Source: an uncultured Croceitalea sp. (GTDB lineage Bacteria > Bacteroidota > Bacteroidia > Flavobacteriales > Flavobacteriaceae). From it: 64,000 bases of DNA. The DNA is taken from assembly GCA_947499565.1 (NCBI GenBank), contig CANMOV010000002.1:434001-498000 (forward strand). The letters run 5' to 3'. The translations under genes and the position numbers were made by a program. The notes beneath the pieces were generated by a model that did no database searches, was not told where the DNA came from, and saw only the letters and a list, made by a program, of their open reading frames with translations. Positions 25,935 through 35,937 of this stretch are shown here, in pieces (positions within the stretch are counted from its first letter, which is position 1; every line of letters starts with the position of its first letter).

Positions 25935-26453
25935 ATGTTAATTAAATCTGTAAATGGAAAATCACCAGAAATAGGTGATGATTGTTTTATTGCTGAAAAT
26001 GCCACTATAGTTGGTGAAGTAGTTATGGGAAATCAATGTAGTGTTTGGTTTAATGCCGTAATTAGAGGAGATGTCCATTATATTAAAATCGGCAATAAGG
26101 TTAATATTCAAGATGGCGCAGTAATTCATTGTACCTATGAAAAAGCGCCTACTATAATTGGAAACAACGTTTCCATTGGTCATAACGCAATTGTACATGG
26201 ATGTACCATAAAGGACAATGTATTAGTTGGTATGGGAGCTATTATAATGGACGATTGTATTGTTGAAAGTAATGCCATAATTGCTGCAGGAGCAGTTGTA
26301 ACCAAAGGCACCCATGTTTCTCCAGGAACTATTTTCGCTGGAATGCCTGCTAAAAAAATTAAAGATGTAAGTCCGGAATTGAGCTCAGGAGAAATAGATC
26401 GTATTGCAAATGCATATGTAATGTATTCTGGATGGTTTAAGGATGATAATTAG
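25935..26453 (+). CDS. Gamma-carbonic anhydrase-like hexapeptide-repeat protein
   Basis: A 172-aa left-handed beta-helix protein with isoleucine-rich hexapeptide repeats throughout (NATIVGEVVMGNQCSVWFNAVIRGDVHYIKIG and on). The zinc-ligand histidines typical of gamma-class carbonic anhydrases are present in GAVIHCTYEK and SIGHNAIVHGC. Relatives (YrdA/PaaY type) are annotated as carbonic anhydrase or acetyltransferase, often without proven activity. It lies 18 nt after the LytTR regulator. Confidence 0.9.
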   Translation: MLIKSVNGKSPEIGDDCFIAENATIVGEVVMGNQCSVWFNAVIRGDVHYIKIGNKVNIQDGAVIHCTYEKAPTIIGNNVSIGHNAIVHGCTIKDNVLVGMGAIIMDDCIVESNAIIAAGAVVTKGTHVSPGTIFAGMPAKKIKDVSPELSSGEIDRIANAYVMYSGWFKDDN

Positions 26454-26502
26454 AAGCTTAATTCTTTGAGTATATTCACGGATTAAGAATAAGATAAATC
26501 CT

Positions 26503-26510
26503 TATTTTTG
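26503..26510 (+). promoter_or_regulatory. -7 box (TATTTTTG) before fabD
   Basis: An exact TAnnTTTG match 19 nt before the fabD ATG, in a 76-nt gap. No clear TTTG is seen 20 bp upstream. A short inverted repeat AATAAG/CTTATT overlaps the box. Confidence 0.5.
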
Positions 26511-26529
26511 GCCAACTGAACAGAACATT

Positions 26530-27414
26530 ATGAAAGCATATATTTTTCCAGGGCAAGGTGCCCAATTTGTGGGTATGGGTTTAGATTTATACGAAAACCA
26601 TTCCATAGCACAGGAACTTTTTGAACAGGCCAATGATATTTTAGGATTTTCCATTACAGACATTATGTTTGAGGGAACTCCTGAAGAATTAAAACAAACA
26701 AAGGTTACTCAACCAGCCATATTCTTACATTCGGTTATACTTAGTAAAGTGATGGGTGAAAACTTTAAACCAGATATGGTAGCAGGGCATTCTTTAGGAG
26801 AATTTTCGGCTTTAGTTGCAAATGGTGCTTTAAACTTTGAAGATGGTTTGCAATTGGTTTCTCAGCGCGCTTTAGCTATGCAGAAAGCATGTGAATTACA
26901 AGAAAGTACAATGGCAGCTGTATTGGGATTAGAAGATGCAGTTGTGGAAAAAATATGTTCTGAGGTTTCTGGTATTGTGGTTCCTGCAAATTATAACTGT
27001 CCTGGTCAACTCGTAATTTCGGGAGAAGTGGCAGCAGTAAATATTGCTTGTGAAAAATTAAAAGAAGCTGGAGCGAGAAGAGCGTTGTTATTGCCGGTTG
27101 GAGGAGCATTTCATTCTCCTTTAATGGAATCCGCAAGAGAAGAATTGGCTGCAGCAATAGAAAATACAAATTTTAGTGAGCCCAAATGTCCTATTTACCA
27201 AAATGTGACAACTACTGCCATAACTGTGTCTAATGAAGTGAAAGGGAATTTGATTGCTCAGTTAACGGCACCAGTAAAATGGACCCAGAGTGTACAAAAT
27301 ATGGTAAATGACGGAGCTAAAAGCTTTGTAGAAGTTGGTCCAGGAAAAGTACTGCAAGGCTTGGTTAGAAAAATTTCCAAAGATGTGGAGACCAGTTCAG
27401 GAATGGTGGAATAG
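26530..27414 (+). CDS. fabD: Malonyl-CoA:ACP transacylase
   Basis: FabD moves malonyl from CoA to acyl carrier protein for fatty-acid elongation. The 294-aa protein has the family start FPGQGAQFVGMG, the active-site serine Ser88 in GHSLGEFSAL, the arginine region SQRALAMQKA, and the catalytic His in VGGAFHSPLM. The end VEVGPGKVLQGLVRKI is also typical. Length and motifs are complete. It stands alone with its own -7 box and is followed by a 149-nt gap before the giant surface protein. Confidence 0.96.
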   Translation: MKAYIFPGQGAQFVGMGLDLYENHSIAQELFEQANDILGFSITDIMFEGTPEELKQTKVTQPAIFLHSVILSKVMGENFKPDMVAGHSLGEFSALVANGALNFEDGLQLVSQRALAMQKACELQESTMAAVLGLEDAVVEKICSEVSGIVVPANYNCPGQLVISGEVAAVNIACEKLKEAGARRALLLPVGGAFHSPLMESAREELAAAIENTNFSEPKCPIYQNVTTTAITVSNEVKGNLIAQLTAPVKWTQSVQNMVNDGAKSFVEVGPGKVLQGLVRKISKDVETSSGMVE

Positions 27415-27563
27415 CCTCTAAAATTGTTAATTATTGTAGTTTATCTAGCAAAGTCGGATTTAGTCTTTTAATGATCTGTAAAGCCACTATTTTTTAGTAA
27501 TATTGATATCCCCATAACCAAACTTAAAATAATAGTATTTTTCTGACAATCAAGAAAATAAGA

Positions 27564-30500
27564 ATGCGCTACTTAAAGAAAAACAGTTCTATAACATCAT
27601 TTTTAAAAGTACTGATGTTATTTTTTCTATTTTCAAACGTTATTGGACTTTCAGCCCAAGATATTTCCGTCGAAGTTGTGGATGGAGATGTGCAAGAAGA
27701 ATCTTCAAATCCGGGTAGTTTTCGAATTTTTATAACAGCTGGTTTTGTTGCGGGTACAGATATTACAGTTAATTATTCTATTACTGGAACAGCTACTTCT
27801 ACTGATGATTATACCGCTTTATCTGGTTCTGCAATAATCCTTAATGGTGATGCTGATGTAATAGTAGCTATAAGTGGAATTGTGGACGATCCATTTATTG
27901 AAGGGAATGAAACAATAATAATTACGCTAAACAGCACCAACCCAGTGGTGCCAATTAATGGAAGTAACGATAACGCTACAATTACCATTTCAGATAATGA
28001 TGCTGCAGGCATTGATGTAGATGTAACTACAGGGACTACTTCCGAGGATGGCGGTTTAACGGCGGATTTCCTGTTTACTTTAAGAAGTCAACCCACTGCA
28101 GATGTTACCATTCCCATAGACCAATATGATACTACAGAAACCTTAGGGCCAAGTGAGGTGGTTATTACTCCAACAGAATGGAATACGGGGGTCACTTTGA
28201 CAATAACTGGAGTTGATGATGCTATTATTGATGGGAATGTTATTGATGATATACGAACAGGAAACCCAAGTTCAACGGATCCCAACTATAATAGTCTAGG
28301 AAATAATGATGTGCCTGATTTACAAGTTACCAATATAGATAATGACCAGCAAATCAGTATAGGTAATCGTGTACTATCCGAAGGGGATTCCGGGACGACG
28401 GATTTTATTTTTACGGTCAGTGTTGATGGTGGTGGCAATGCTGATGGTGATATAGATTTTGATTTTAACACTTCAGATGTTAGTGCTACTGCCGGAGTGG
28501 ATTACACGGCTATAAGCGGAGGAAGCGGAACTATCGATAATGGTGAGAATAGCACAACAATCACTATTGAGGTAAATGGAGATAGCGATATTGAAGCAAA
28601 CGAAGATTTTCGAGTTTTCATTAGTAACCCGATTAATGCTAACATTACAGATGATAATGGTTTAGGAAGAATATTGAACGATGATGGGGATACTATAAGT
28701 ATCGATAATGTCAGCTTAACCGAAGGTGATAGTGGAACAACAGATTTTGTTTTTACTATTAGTGTTGATGGTGGCGGTGTGGCTGCGAGTAATATTGATT
28801 TTGATGTTAATACAGAAATTACTAATACAACAGCAACACCAGGAGTTGATTATATAGCAATTACTGGAGCAAATGGAACTATAATTGCTGGAGCGTCAAC
28901 TACTACTGTTACTGTTTCAGTTAATGGAGATACCGATATTGAAACTAATGAGACCTTTAGAGTGCGTATAACCAATGCCACAAATGCTACTATATCTGAT
29001 GCCGTTGGTATTGGCACGATAACTAATGATGATGTTGCTGCTCTTGATGCGATAAGTATTAGTGATGTTACGCAGGTAGAGGGTGATGCAGGTACGAGCA
29101 ATTTTGTTTTCACGGTGAGTGTAGATGGTGGCGGCAATGCTACGAACAATATAGGATTTACGATAAACACAGCAAACGGCACAGCTACTGCTGGCACGGA
29201 TTACGTTGCGATAGCAGGAGGAGCGGGTACGATAACCACTGGAACTCCGAGCACTACAGTAACGGTTGTAGTCAATGGGGATACAGATGTTGAGGCGGAT
29301 GAGGGGTTTACGGTCAATTTAACCGCCCCAACAAATGCTACGATAACCGATGGTGTTGGAGCAGGTACGATAACGAATGATGACAGTTCAATTTCACTAG
29401 ACGCTGATATTACTCTCGACGAAGGAGACGCTGGACCAACAGCCTTTACTTTTACAGTTAACCGTGATGGCAATATAATTAATGCGGCTACAGCCAGTTA
29501 TGCTGTTACAGGGAGTGCTCCTAATCTTGCTGATGCATTTGATTTTGTTGGTGGAACACTTCCAAGTGGTACCATTTCTTTTCTGGCTACTGAAGCAAGT
29601 ACAACGGTAGATATTAATGTCAATGGTGATATTGGTTTTGAACCTGATGAAACATTTACTATTACCTTAAGTGCGCCAAGTACAGGTTCAACAATCGGTA
29701 CGGCAACTGCTATTGGTACAATAACCAATGATGATCGTCCTACAGTTAGTATTACCAATACTACTGATGGACAAGAGAATAGTGGTGGAGTTGTCACCAA
29801 TGGAATTCTTACAATCTCTCAAACAAACGCAACTGCCTCAAATACAAATATTTCATATAATATAACCGGGACCGCAACTTCTGCAGTGGACTTTACTCCA
29901 TTAAGTGGCATAGCCACAATAACCGCTGGGCAGTTTTCTACTAATATAGTAATACCCGTTCTAGAAGACGATATTGTTGAAGGGGACGAAACTGTAATAA
30001 TAACATTAACAGGCATTACTTCCGGGGATGCAGAATTAGATGCAACACCAACTAATCGGACAGCAACAAACACGATTGTTGATGACGATACCGCTGTAGT
30101 TACGATTACAGATGTAAGTGGGCCAGAAAATGGAGGCCCTATAGTAGTTACCGCTTTGTTAGACAATGAGGTTGTTGGAGGGTTTAGAGTTGAATTGTCA
30201 ACTGCAGATGGTACTGCCACTATAGCAAACAACGATTATTCTGCTATTACTAATCAACCATTGGTATTTACTGGAACTGCTAATGAATCCAGACAGTTTA
30301 ATCTTATACCAACTTCGGATAATATTATTGAACCCGACGAAACCGTTAATGTTTCAATGGCTAATTTATCTGCTACCTCCCTGACAGTAGATATTTCTGA
30401 TACTGCCATAATTACCATTTTAAACGATGACTCTTGCGCTGCAGGTGCAACAGCTCCAATTTTAGATGCTACAGAAGACACTGCGTTCTGCGATACTTTC

Positions 30501-32978
30501 AATAAAGATTTAGATGATTATACAACAAGTACGGCACCCGTTGGAAGTGCTTTAACATGGAGCACGAATCCAGACCCATTGCAAGATGGGGACCATATAA
30601 TTAGCGTGGTTAATGTTGCAGACACGTACTATGGATTCTTTTATGATGCCATAAATGATTGTGCTAGCCCTACCTTAGAAATTACGATTACTGCAAATAC
30701 AACACCTTCTCCAGGTACAGCAACAAATGCTGCAGCATGTAGTATTCCTGCAAATGGAGTTTCGGTTATAGATTTAGATGACCAATTAACTGGAGCGGAT
30801 GCTGGAGGATGGTCTTTAGTTAGCGCTCCGGGCGGAAGTGCCACAACCATTAATGGAGCTAATCAAGTGAATTTTGCAGGTCAGCCAGATGGCACCTATA
30901 TATTCAGATATACAACTACTGGCGCGGTGGCACCTTGTGCAAACCAAATAGAAGACCTAACCATAACGGTTTCACAATGTATTTTACCCTGTAATGCTGG
31001 CAATGCTGCACCTGTACTAGATACCACCCAGCCAATAGATTTTTGCGATACTATTAATATTGATTTAAATGATTATGTAACAAACACAGCACCTGCTGGT
31101 AGTGCTTTAACATGGAGTACCAATGCGGATCCATTACAAGAAAGTGCACACAGGAGTAGTGTAGTGAACGCTCCGGGTACCTATTATGGATTTTTCTACG
31201 ATGATGTTAATGATTGTGCAAGTCCCACATTAGAAATTCAATTAACTATTAATATTACGCCAACCATAAATAGTTCTGTTGGTGGTGTGCGTTGTGGGCC
31301 AGGGATTGTTACTCTAAATGCTTCATCAAATCAAACAGGAGCTTCTTTAAATTGGTATAATGTGCCCACAGGTGGCGCAATTTTAGGAACTGGAAGTACA
31401 TTTATTACGCCAAGTATAAATACCACAACTTCCTTTTATGTAGAAGCGACATCTAATGGTTGTGCCTCAGCTAGAACAGAAGTTATTGCTACTGTGAATG
31501 ACCAACCTTCGGCTGGTACAGTAACAAATGCAACAGCTTGCAATTCGTCTACAAACGGAGGTGTGACTACAATAGATTTAGATAATGTTATAAATGGCCA
31601 AGACGCTGGTAATTGGATTTTCACATCGGGCCCATCGGGCGGCGCACCAGTAGTTGGGGGAGATAATATAGTTGATTTTGAGGGACTTCCTATAGGGGAT
31701 TATGTATTTACCTACACTACAAATACTGCTGCCTCACCTTGTACCAATGAATCAATTGATGTCACTATTTCTGTACTAGAATGTGTTTTTGATACGGACA
31801 ACGATGGTTTAACTGATGATGAAGAAGTAACTATTGGTACTGACCCTAATAACCCAGATACAGATGGTGATGGGATTTTAGATGGTCAAGAAGTGAATGT
31901 TGACAATACAGACCCACTCGATGATTGTGATTCAGTAGGGGGAATTCCTTTAGGTACAAGTGATTGTGATAATGACGGATTAACTAACGATGATGAAGTA
32001 ACAAATGGTACTGATTCTAATAACCCAGATACGGATGGTGATGGAATTTTAGATGGTCAAGAGGTGAACGTTGATAATACAGATCCACTTGATGATTGTG
32101 ATTCGGTTGGGGGAACTGCATTAGGCACAAGTGATTGTGATAACGATGGATTAACTACTACAGAAGAAACTGCTTTAGGAACAGATCCTAATAATGCGGA
32201 TACTGATGGCGACGGTCTAACGGATGGTGAAGAAGTGCTTGTGATAGATGACCCATCTACCACAGCAGTTCCAGAAAATGCTACGGATCCTTTAGATCCT
32301 TGTGATCCATTTTTAACCCCAGATTGCAATCCCGAACCTATTGATTTGTTAATAGAGAAAAGTGTTGATAATGATAGACCATTATTAGGAGATAATGTTA
32401 CGTTTACAATTTCAGCAACTAATCTAACTATGGATCGTGTTCTGGATATTACAATTAGTGATGTGCTTGTAACAGGCTTTATTTATGTCTCAGATACTGC
32501 TTCAAAAGGGGTGTATGATGCAACAACGGGTATATGGACAGTAGATGAATTAGTTGCAGAGGAAGTAGTTACATTAGAAATTACGGTAACAGTTGTTGCG
32601 TCGGGTTCGCTACAAAACATTGCAACATTAACAGGTTCTTTTCCTGAAGATGTAATACTTGCTAATAATGAAGCAATAGTTACAGTTCAGGCAGTTACGA
32701 GCCCTTGCAGTGATTGTGGAACTATATGCAATATGTTTTCTCCAAACCAAGATGGAACTAATGATTTTCTAATCCTTAATTGTGCTAACACGTATCCTAA
32801 TAATTCACTTCAGATTTTTGATAGGTATGGTAATAATGTCTTTGAGGCTGCATCATATGATAATTCTTGGGATGGAACTTATAAAAATGGAGAACTGCCA
32901 AAGGGAACCTATTTTTATATACTTGATTTAGGAGATGGAAGTGAAATTAGTAAGGGGTGGATTCAAATAATAAGATAA
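27564..32978 (+). CDS. Giant type IX-secreted surface protein with Calx-beta repeats and type B C-terminal domain
   Basis: An 1804-aa secreted protein. After the signal sequence (about 1-32) come roughly eight Calx-beta domains (to about residue 955), recognisable by SEGDSGTTDFIFTVSVDGGG, TAGVDYTAI and a closing ITNDD. Two paired cysteine-containing modules (about 957-1230) and an Ig-like stretch follow. Next are calcium-binding thrombospondin-3-type repeats (about 1411-1555, DxDxDGLTDxEE), a DUF11 domain (about 1592-1713) and a gliding-motility-associated type B sorting domain (FSPNQDGTNDFLIL ... SWDGTYKNGELPKGTYFYILDL). It would be exported by the type IX system, needing a SprF-like partner, encoded 6 nt downstream. 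Adhesin is the likely role. Confidence 0.93.
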   Translation: MRYLKKNSSITSFLKVLMLFFLFSNVIGLSAQDISVEVVDGDVQEESSNPGSFRIFITAGFVAGTDITVNYSITGTATSTDDYTALSGSAIILNGDADVIVAISGIVDDPFIEGNETIIITLNSTNPVVPINGSNDNATITISDNDAAGIDVDVTTGTTSEDGGLTADFLFTLRSQPTADVTIPIDQYDTTETLGPSEVVITPTEWNTGVTLTITGVDDAIIDGNVIDDIRTGNPSSTDPNYNSLGNNDVPDLQVTNIDNDQQISIGNRVLSEGDSGTTDFIFTVSVDGGGNADGDIDFDFNTSDVSATAGVDYTAISGGSGTIDNGENSTTITIEVNGDSDIEANEDFRVFISNPINANITDDNGLGRILNDDGDTISIDNVSLTEGDSGTTDFVFTISVDGGGVAASNIDFDVNTEITNTTATPGVDYIAITGANGTIIAGASTTTVTVSVNGDTDIETNETFRVRITNATNATISDAVGIGTITNDDVAALDAISISDVTQVEGDAGTSNFVFTVSVDGGGNATNNIGFTINTANGTATAGTDYVAIAGGAGTITTGTPSTTVTVVVNGDTDVEADEGFTVNLTAPTNATITDGVGAGTITNDDSSISLDADITLDEGDAGPTAFTFTVNRDGNIINAATASYAVTGSAPNLADAFDFVGGTLPSGTISFLATEASTTVDINVNGDIGFEPDETFTITLSAPSTGSTIGTATAIGTITNDDRPTVSITNTTDGQENSGGVVTNGILTISQTNATASNTNISYNITGTATSAVDFTPLSGIATITAGQFSTNIVIPVLEDDIVEGDETVIITLTGITSGDAELDATPTNRTATNTIVDDDTAVVTITDVSGPENGGPIVVTALLDNEVVGGFRVELSTADGTATIANNDYSAITNQPLVFTGTANESRQFNLIPTSDNIIEPDETVNVSMANLSATSLTVDISDTAIITILNDDSCAAGATAPILDATEDTAFCDTFNKDLDDYTTSTAPVGSALTWSTNPDPLQDGDHIISVVNVADTYYGFFYDAINDCASPTLEITITANTTPSPGTATNAAACSIPANGVSVIDLDDQLTGADAGGWSLVSAPGGSATTINGANQVNFAGQPDGTYIFRYTTTGAVAPCANQIEDLTITVSQCILPCNAGNAAPVLDTTQPIDFCDTINIDLNDYVTNTAPAGSALTWSTNADPLQESAHRSSVVNAPGTYYGFFYDDVNDCASPTLEIQLTINITPTINSSVGGVRCGPGIVTLNASSNQTGASLNWYNVPTGGAILGTGSTFITPSINTTTSFYVEATSNGCASARTEVIATVNDQPSAGTVTNATACNSSTNGGVTTIDLDNVINGQDAGNWIFTSGPSGGAPVVGGDNIVDFEGLPIGDYVFTYTTNTAASPCTNESIDVTISVLECVFDTDNDGLTDDEEVTIGTDPNNPDTDGDGILDGQEVNVDNTDPLDDCDSVGGIPLGTSDCDNDGLTNDDEVTNGTDSNNPDTDGDGILDGQEVNVDNTDPLDDCDSVGGTALGTSDCDNDGLTTTEETALGTDPNNADTDGDGLTDGEEVLVIDDPSTTAVPENATDPLDPCDPFLTPDCNPEPIDLLIEKSVDNDRPLLGDNVTFTISATNLTMDRVLDITISDVLVTGFIYVSDTASKGVYDATTGIWTVDELVAEEVVTLEITVTVVASGSLQNIATLTGSFPEDVILANNEAIVTVQAVTSPCSDCGTICNMFSPNQDGTNDFLILNCANTYPNNSLQIFDRYGNNVFEAASYDNSWDGTYKNGELPKGTYFYILDLGDGSEISKGWIQIIR
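31792..32225 (+). repeat. Tandem 171-bp repeats encoding thrombospondin-3-type calcium-binding motifs
   Basis: Within the giant surface-protein gene, the unit beginning GATAACGATGGATTAACT recurs at about 31797, 31968 and 32139, giving a 171-bp (57-codon) period. The second and third copies are very similar at DNA level. Each unit encodes DxDxDG calcium-binding loops plus DDCDSVGG. The close identity suggests recent duplication. Confidence 0.8.
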
Positions 32979-32984
32979 TCTAGA

Positions 32985-33965
32985 ATGTTAATACGTAGTT
33001 TTTTAAAATATAAGGTTATCCTAGTCATTGGTCTCTATTGGAGTGGATTTTCTTTAGCTCAACGAGAACCACAGTATACACAATACATGTATAATATCGG
33101 CAGTTTTAACCCTGCCTATGTTAGTTCTGTGGAATCTTCTGAGTTTTCAGCCCTATATAGAGCACAATGGATAGATATTCCGGGAGCACCTAAGACACTT
33201 AGGTTTGGAGCAAATATCCCTTTGTCAAATGAAAAAATGGGTATTGGATTTAATGTAGTAAGTGATCAACTTGGACCATCATCACAGACTTATATTGATG
33301 TTGCATATTCCTATCAGGTTAATTTAAGTTCAGATTCCTGGTTGTCTTTTGGTCTTGATGCAGGGGGTTCTTTTTTAAACTTAAACTATTCGGATGGTAA
33401 TTTTCAGAACCCTTCTGAACCATTGATAGGAGGCGATAATTTGAATCAATTCTATCCAATATTGGGCGGTGGCCTATTTATGTACGGAGAGAATTGGTAC
33501 ACAGGGATTTCAACACCAAATTTCCTTACCCTTGGTATTTATGATGAAGAATTAGAAGCTGTGATTGATAATAATATACAATTGGATTTTATTGCAGGTT
33601 ATGTTTTTGAAATATCAGACAATACAAAGTTTAAACCAGCAGCTCTTATAAATTATATAGATCAAGGTCCAATAACTGTTAATCTTTCTGCAAACTTTTT
33701 ATTCTTGGATGCATTTACTATTGGAGCATCATATCGCTTAGATAATGCAGTAAGTGGATTAGCTGGTTTTCAAATATCAAATACCATGTTTTTAGGATAT
33801 TCATACGATTACAATACAAATGGATTAGGAGAATTTACAAATGGTTCGCATGAAGCCATTTTAAAGTTCTACTTTGGAAGAGAGGGAAGACAACGTAGTA
33901 AAAAGCAGAAGAATAATAAATTAAAAGGAAAACCAAAACAAGTTGATTCCCCAAGATTTTTTTAA
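32985..33965 (+). CDS. PorP/SprF family type IX secretion outer-membrane protein
   Basis: A 326-aa protein with a signal peptide (VILVIGLYWSGFSLAQ) and the canonical PorP/SprF beginning QREPQYTQYMYNIGSFNPAYVSS...FSALYRAQWIDIPGAPKTLRFGANIPL. The rest is beta-strand-rich, with a basic tail. SprF of Flavobacterium johnsoniae is needed to secrete the type B cargo SprB, and SprF paralogs sit beside their cargo genes. Here it follows the giant type B cargo by 6 nt and precedes a PorE-like gene by 11 nt, so it is probably the dedicated partner. Confidence 0.94.
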   Translation: MLIRSFLKYKVILVIGLYWSGFSLAQREPQYTQYMYNIGSFNPAYVSSVESSEFSALYRAQWIDIPGAPKTLRFGANIPLSNEKMGIGFNVVSDQLGPSSQTYIDVAYSYQVNLSSDSWLSFGLDAGGSFLNLNYSDGNFQNPSEPLIGGDNLNQFYPILGGGLFMYGENWYTGISTPNFLTLGIYDEELEAVIDNNIQLDFIAGYVFEISDNTKFKPAALINYIDQGPITVNLSANFLFLDAFTIGASYRLDNAVSGLAGFQISNTMFLGYSYDYNTNGLGEFTNGSHEAILKFYFGREGRQRSKKQKNNKLKGKPKQVDSPRFF

Positions 33966-33976
33966 CCCCCATTTAG

Positions 33977-35920
33977 ATGAGAGCAACATTCATTTTATTA
34001 TTTATTTCTTGTTCAATCTGTTTTTCGCAAAAGAAGCAGTCTAAAGGAGATCGGCTATTTTTTCAATACGCATACAAGCAAGCTATTGTCTCTTATGAAG
34101 AAGATTTGGCAAAAGGCTATTTAGATATTGCTCAGTATTTGAACTTAGCAGATTCCTATTATCAAGTAGATAACTATAAAAAAGCATCAGAAACCTATTT
34201 GGATGTTCTTTCGAATGATATTGCTTTAGATTCAATAATGGATTCTCATCGCTTTAATAAAATGCTGCAAAGTTTATCCAAAACTGGTAATCAAAATAAA
34301 ATAGATAGCTTGCTGAAATCCAACAAAAATGTGTTTTCCAATGAGCTACTAGAGAATGTGAAATTTAATGAAGAGTTGTTAAACTCAAATATTAGCAGTG
34401 ATTTAGAATACCAAATATTTAACCTGAACAGTAATAGCCCTCAAGGGGATTTTTCTCCCGCTTTCTATAACAATAAACTTCTATTTACTAGCGGTAGACC
34501 CAAAACTAAGAAGCAAAAATACGCTCCTTCTGGACAAGCTTATCTAGATATTTTTGAAGGAACACCAGACGCTGTTGGTCAATTAGCAACTGCGACTATA
34601 TTTAAAGAGTTAAAAGATTCTGATTTTCATAAAGCGACACCTTATTTTTCTAATGAATTAAGCAGCCTTTTATATGTTTTGTCAAATACAAGTGAAGGCG
34701 AGCTTTTGTTTGATGACAATGGAAAAAATGCTTTGGCAATAGGTATGAAGCCACAGAACGGAGAATTTAGATTTTTACTAAGAGATTTAAGTACTTCTTT
34801 TTATTACCCATTTTATGATGCAAATAGTGGCAAGCTCTATTTTTCTGCAAAACTTGATGATAGCTATGGAGGCACAGATATCTACTTTGTTTATACTAAT
34901 AATGGACAAATTATGTCTGCTCCTATTAACTTAGGTCCTAGGGTTAACTCTCCAGGTAACGAAATAGCACCTTATGTTTTTGAGAATAGCCTCTATTTTT
35001 CTTCTGATATATTTTATGGACTAGGAGGAATGGATGTATATAAAACTAACTTTGAATCTGAGGATAGCTTTAGTATACCCGTAAATCTAGGGGGAGAAAT
35101 AAACTCAGATAAAGATGATTTCGGATTTATAATAAAAAATAAAGGAGATGGTCTTTTGGGGTATTTTTCATCAAATAGAACTGGGGGAAAAGGAGATGAT
35201 GATATCTATGGGTTTTTGGTAGATCAAAAGCCTGGACTTAAGACATTGACTCTTAGAGGCAAGATTAGTGAACCTTATGGTAATGAGAAAGTAATCGAAA
35301 ATGCTGCTGTTAGGCTATTAAAAAGTGATGGTACCGTAATAAGTGAAATCACTTCAAATGAAGATGGTATGTATCGTTTTGAAATTCCTTGGAGAGAAGA
35401 GGTTATTCTGCAAGCTTCAAAAGAAAGATATTCTATGTATACAAAAAAAATGGTTGTAGTTACTGGTGATGAGCAAGAAACTACATTCGATGTGGATATC
35501 GGACTTTCTTTATATGATGATTTGGTAGAAGAAAAAGAAGGACAAACTGTTATTAAGCTTAGGAAGTTCTTTTTTAAAAAAAGCAAGAGTGCTATCACAC
35601 CTGAAATTGCCATTGAATTAAATAAAGTGGTAGAAGCTGTAAATTCTTTTCCAAATATTCAGCTAAGGATTGAAACCCATACAGATAGTAGGGGAGGAAG
35701 CAGTACTAATTTTAGACTTACACAAGCCAGATCAGATGCTATTAAGAAGTATTTATTAGCTAATGGAGTTTCTGGAACCAATATTTTGTATTCCATTGGT
35801 TACGGTGAAGATAAAATTTTGAATAATTGCACTAATGGTGTGTTTTGTTTAGAATTGCTGCATAAGCAGAATCAACGCTCACTTATTGTTGTTCTAAATG
35901 ACAATGTGCTTTTTCAATAA
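33977..35920 (+). CDS. PorE-like OmpA family protein (TPR, beta-propeller, carboxypeptidase-regulatory, OmpA)
   Basis: A 647-aa envelope protein with the PorE layout: signal peptide; TPR-like region (about 20-120); WD40/PD40 beta-propeller (about 150-420; GGTDIYFVYTNNG, GGMDVYKTNF, GDDDIYGF); a carboxypeptidase-regulatory domain (about 425-510); and an OmpA peptidoglycan-binding domain at the end, with THTDSRGG and NFRLTQARSDAIKKYL. PorE links the type IX apparatus or its PorP-type anchor to peptidoglycan. It completes a three-gene unit with cargo and SprF. Its end is 17 nt from the convergent Nramp gene. Confidence 0.9.
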   Translation: MRATFILLFISCSICFSQKKQSKGDRLFFQYAYKQAIVSYEEDLAKGYLDIAQYLNLADSYYQVDNYKKASETYLDVLSNDIALDSIMDSHRFNKMLQSLSKTGNQNKIDSLLKSNKNVFSNELLENVKFNEELLNSNISSDLEYQIFNLNSNSPQGDFSPAFYNNKLLFTSGRPKTKKQKYAPSGQAYLDIFEGTPDAVGQLATATIFKELKDSDFHKATPYFSNELSSLLYVLSNTSEGELLFDDNGKNALAIGMKPQNGEFRFLLRDLSTSFYYPFYDANSGKLYFSAKLDDSYGGTDIYFVYTNNGQIMSAPINLGPRVNSPGNEIAPYVFENSLYFSSDIFYGLGGMDVYKTNFESEDSFSIPVNLGGEINSDKDDFGFIIKNKGDGLLGYFSSNRTGGKGDDDIYGFLVDQKPGLKTLTLRGKISEPYGNEKVIENAAVRLLKSDGTVISEITSNEDGMYRFEIPWREEVILQASKERYSMYTKKMVVVTGDEQETTFDVDIGLSLYDDLVEEKEGQTVIKLRKFFFKKSKSAITPEIAIELNKVVEAVNSFPNIQLRIETHTDSRGGSSTNFRLTQARSDAIKKYLLANGVSGTNILYSIGYGEDKILNNCTNGVFCLELLHKQNQRSLIVVLNDNVLFQ

Positions 35921-35937
35921 GATGAGTAATTAGGTCT

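Noticed and set aside
29819..30232. Open frame of 137 codons on the minus strand inside the giant surface-protein gene, with several similar ones nearby
   Set aside because: These mirror the repetitive Thr/Ser/Val-rich coding strand, lie wholly inside a well-supported gene and show no family motif.
31792..32225. Regularly spaced repeats that might suggest a CRISPR-like array
   Set aside because: The repeats are in frame, 171 bp long and encode calcium-binding loops. There are no short direct repeats with variable spacers and no cas genes.
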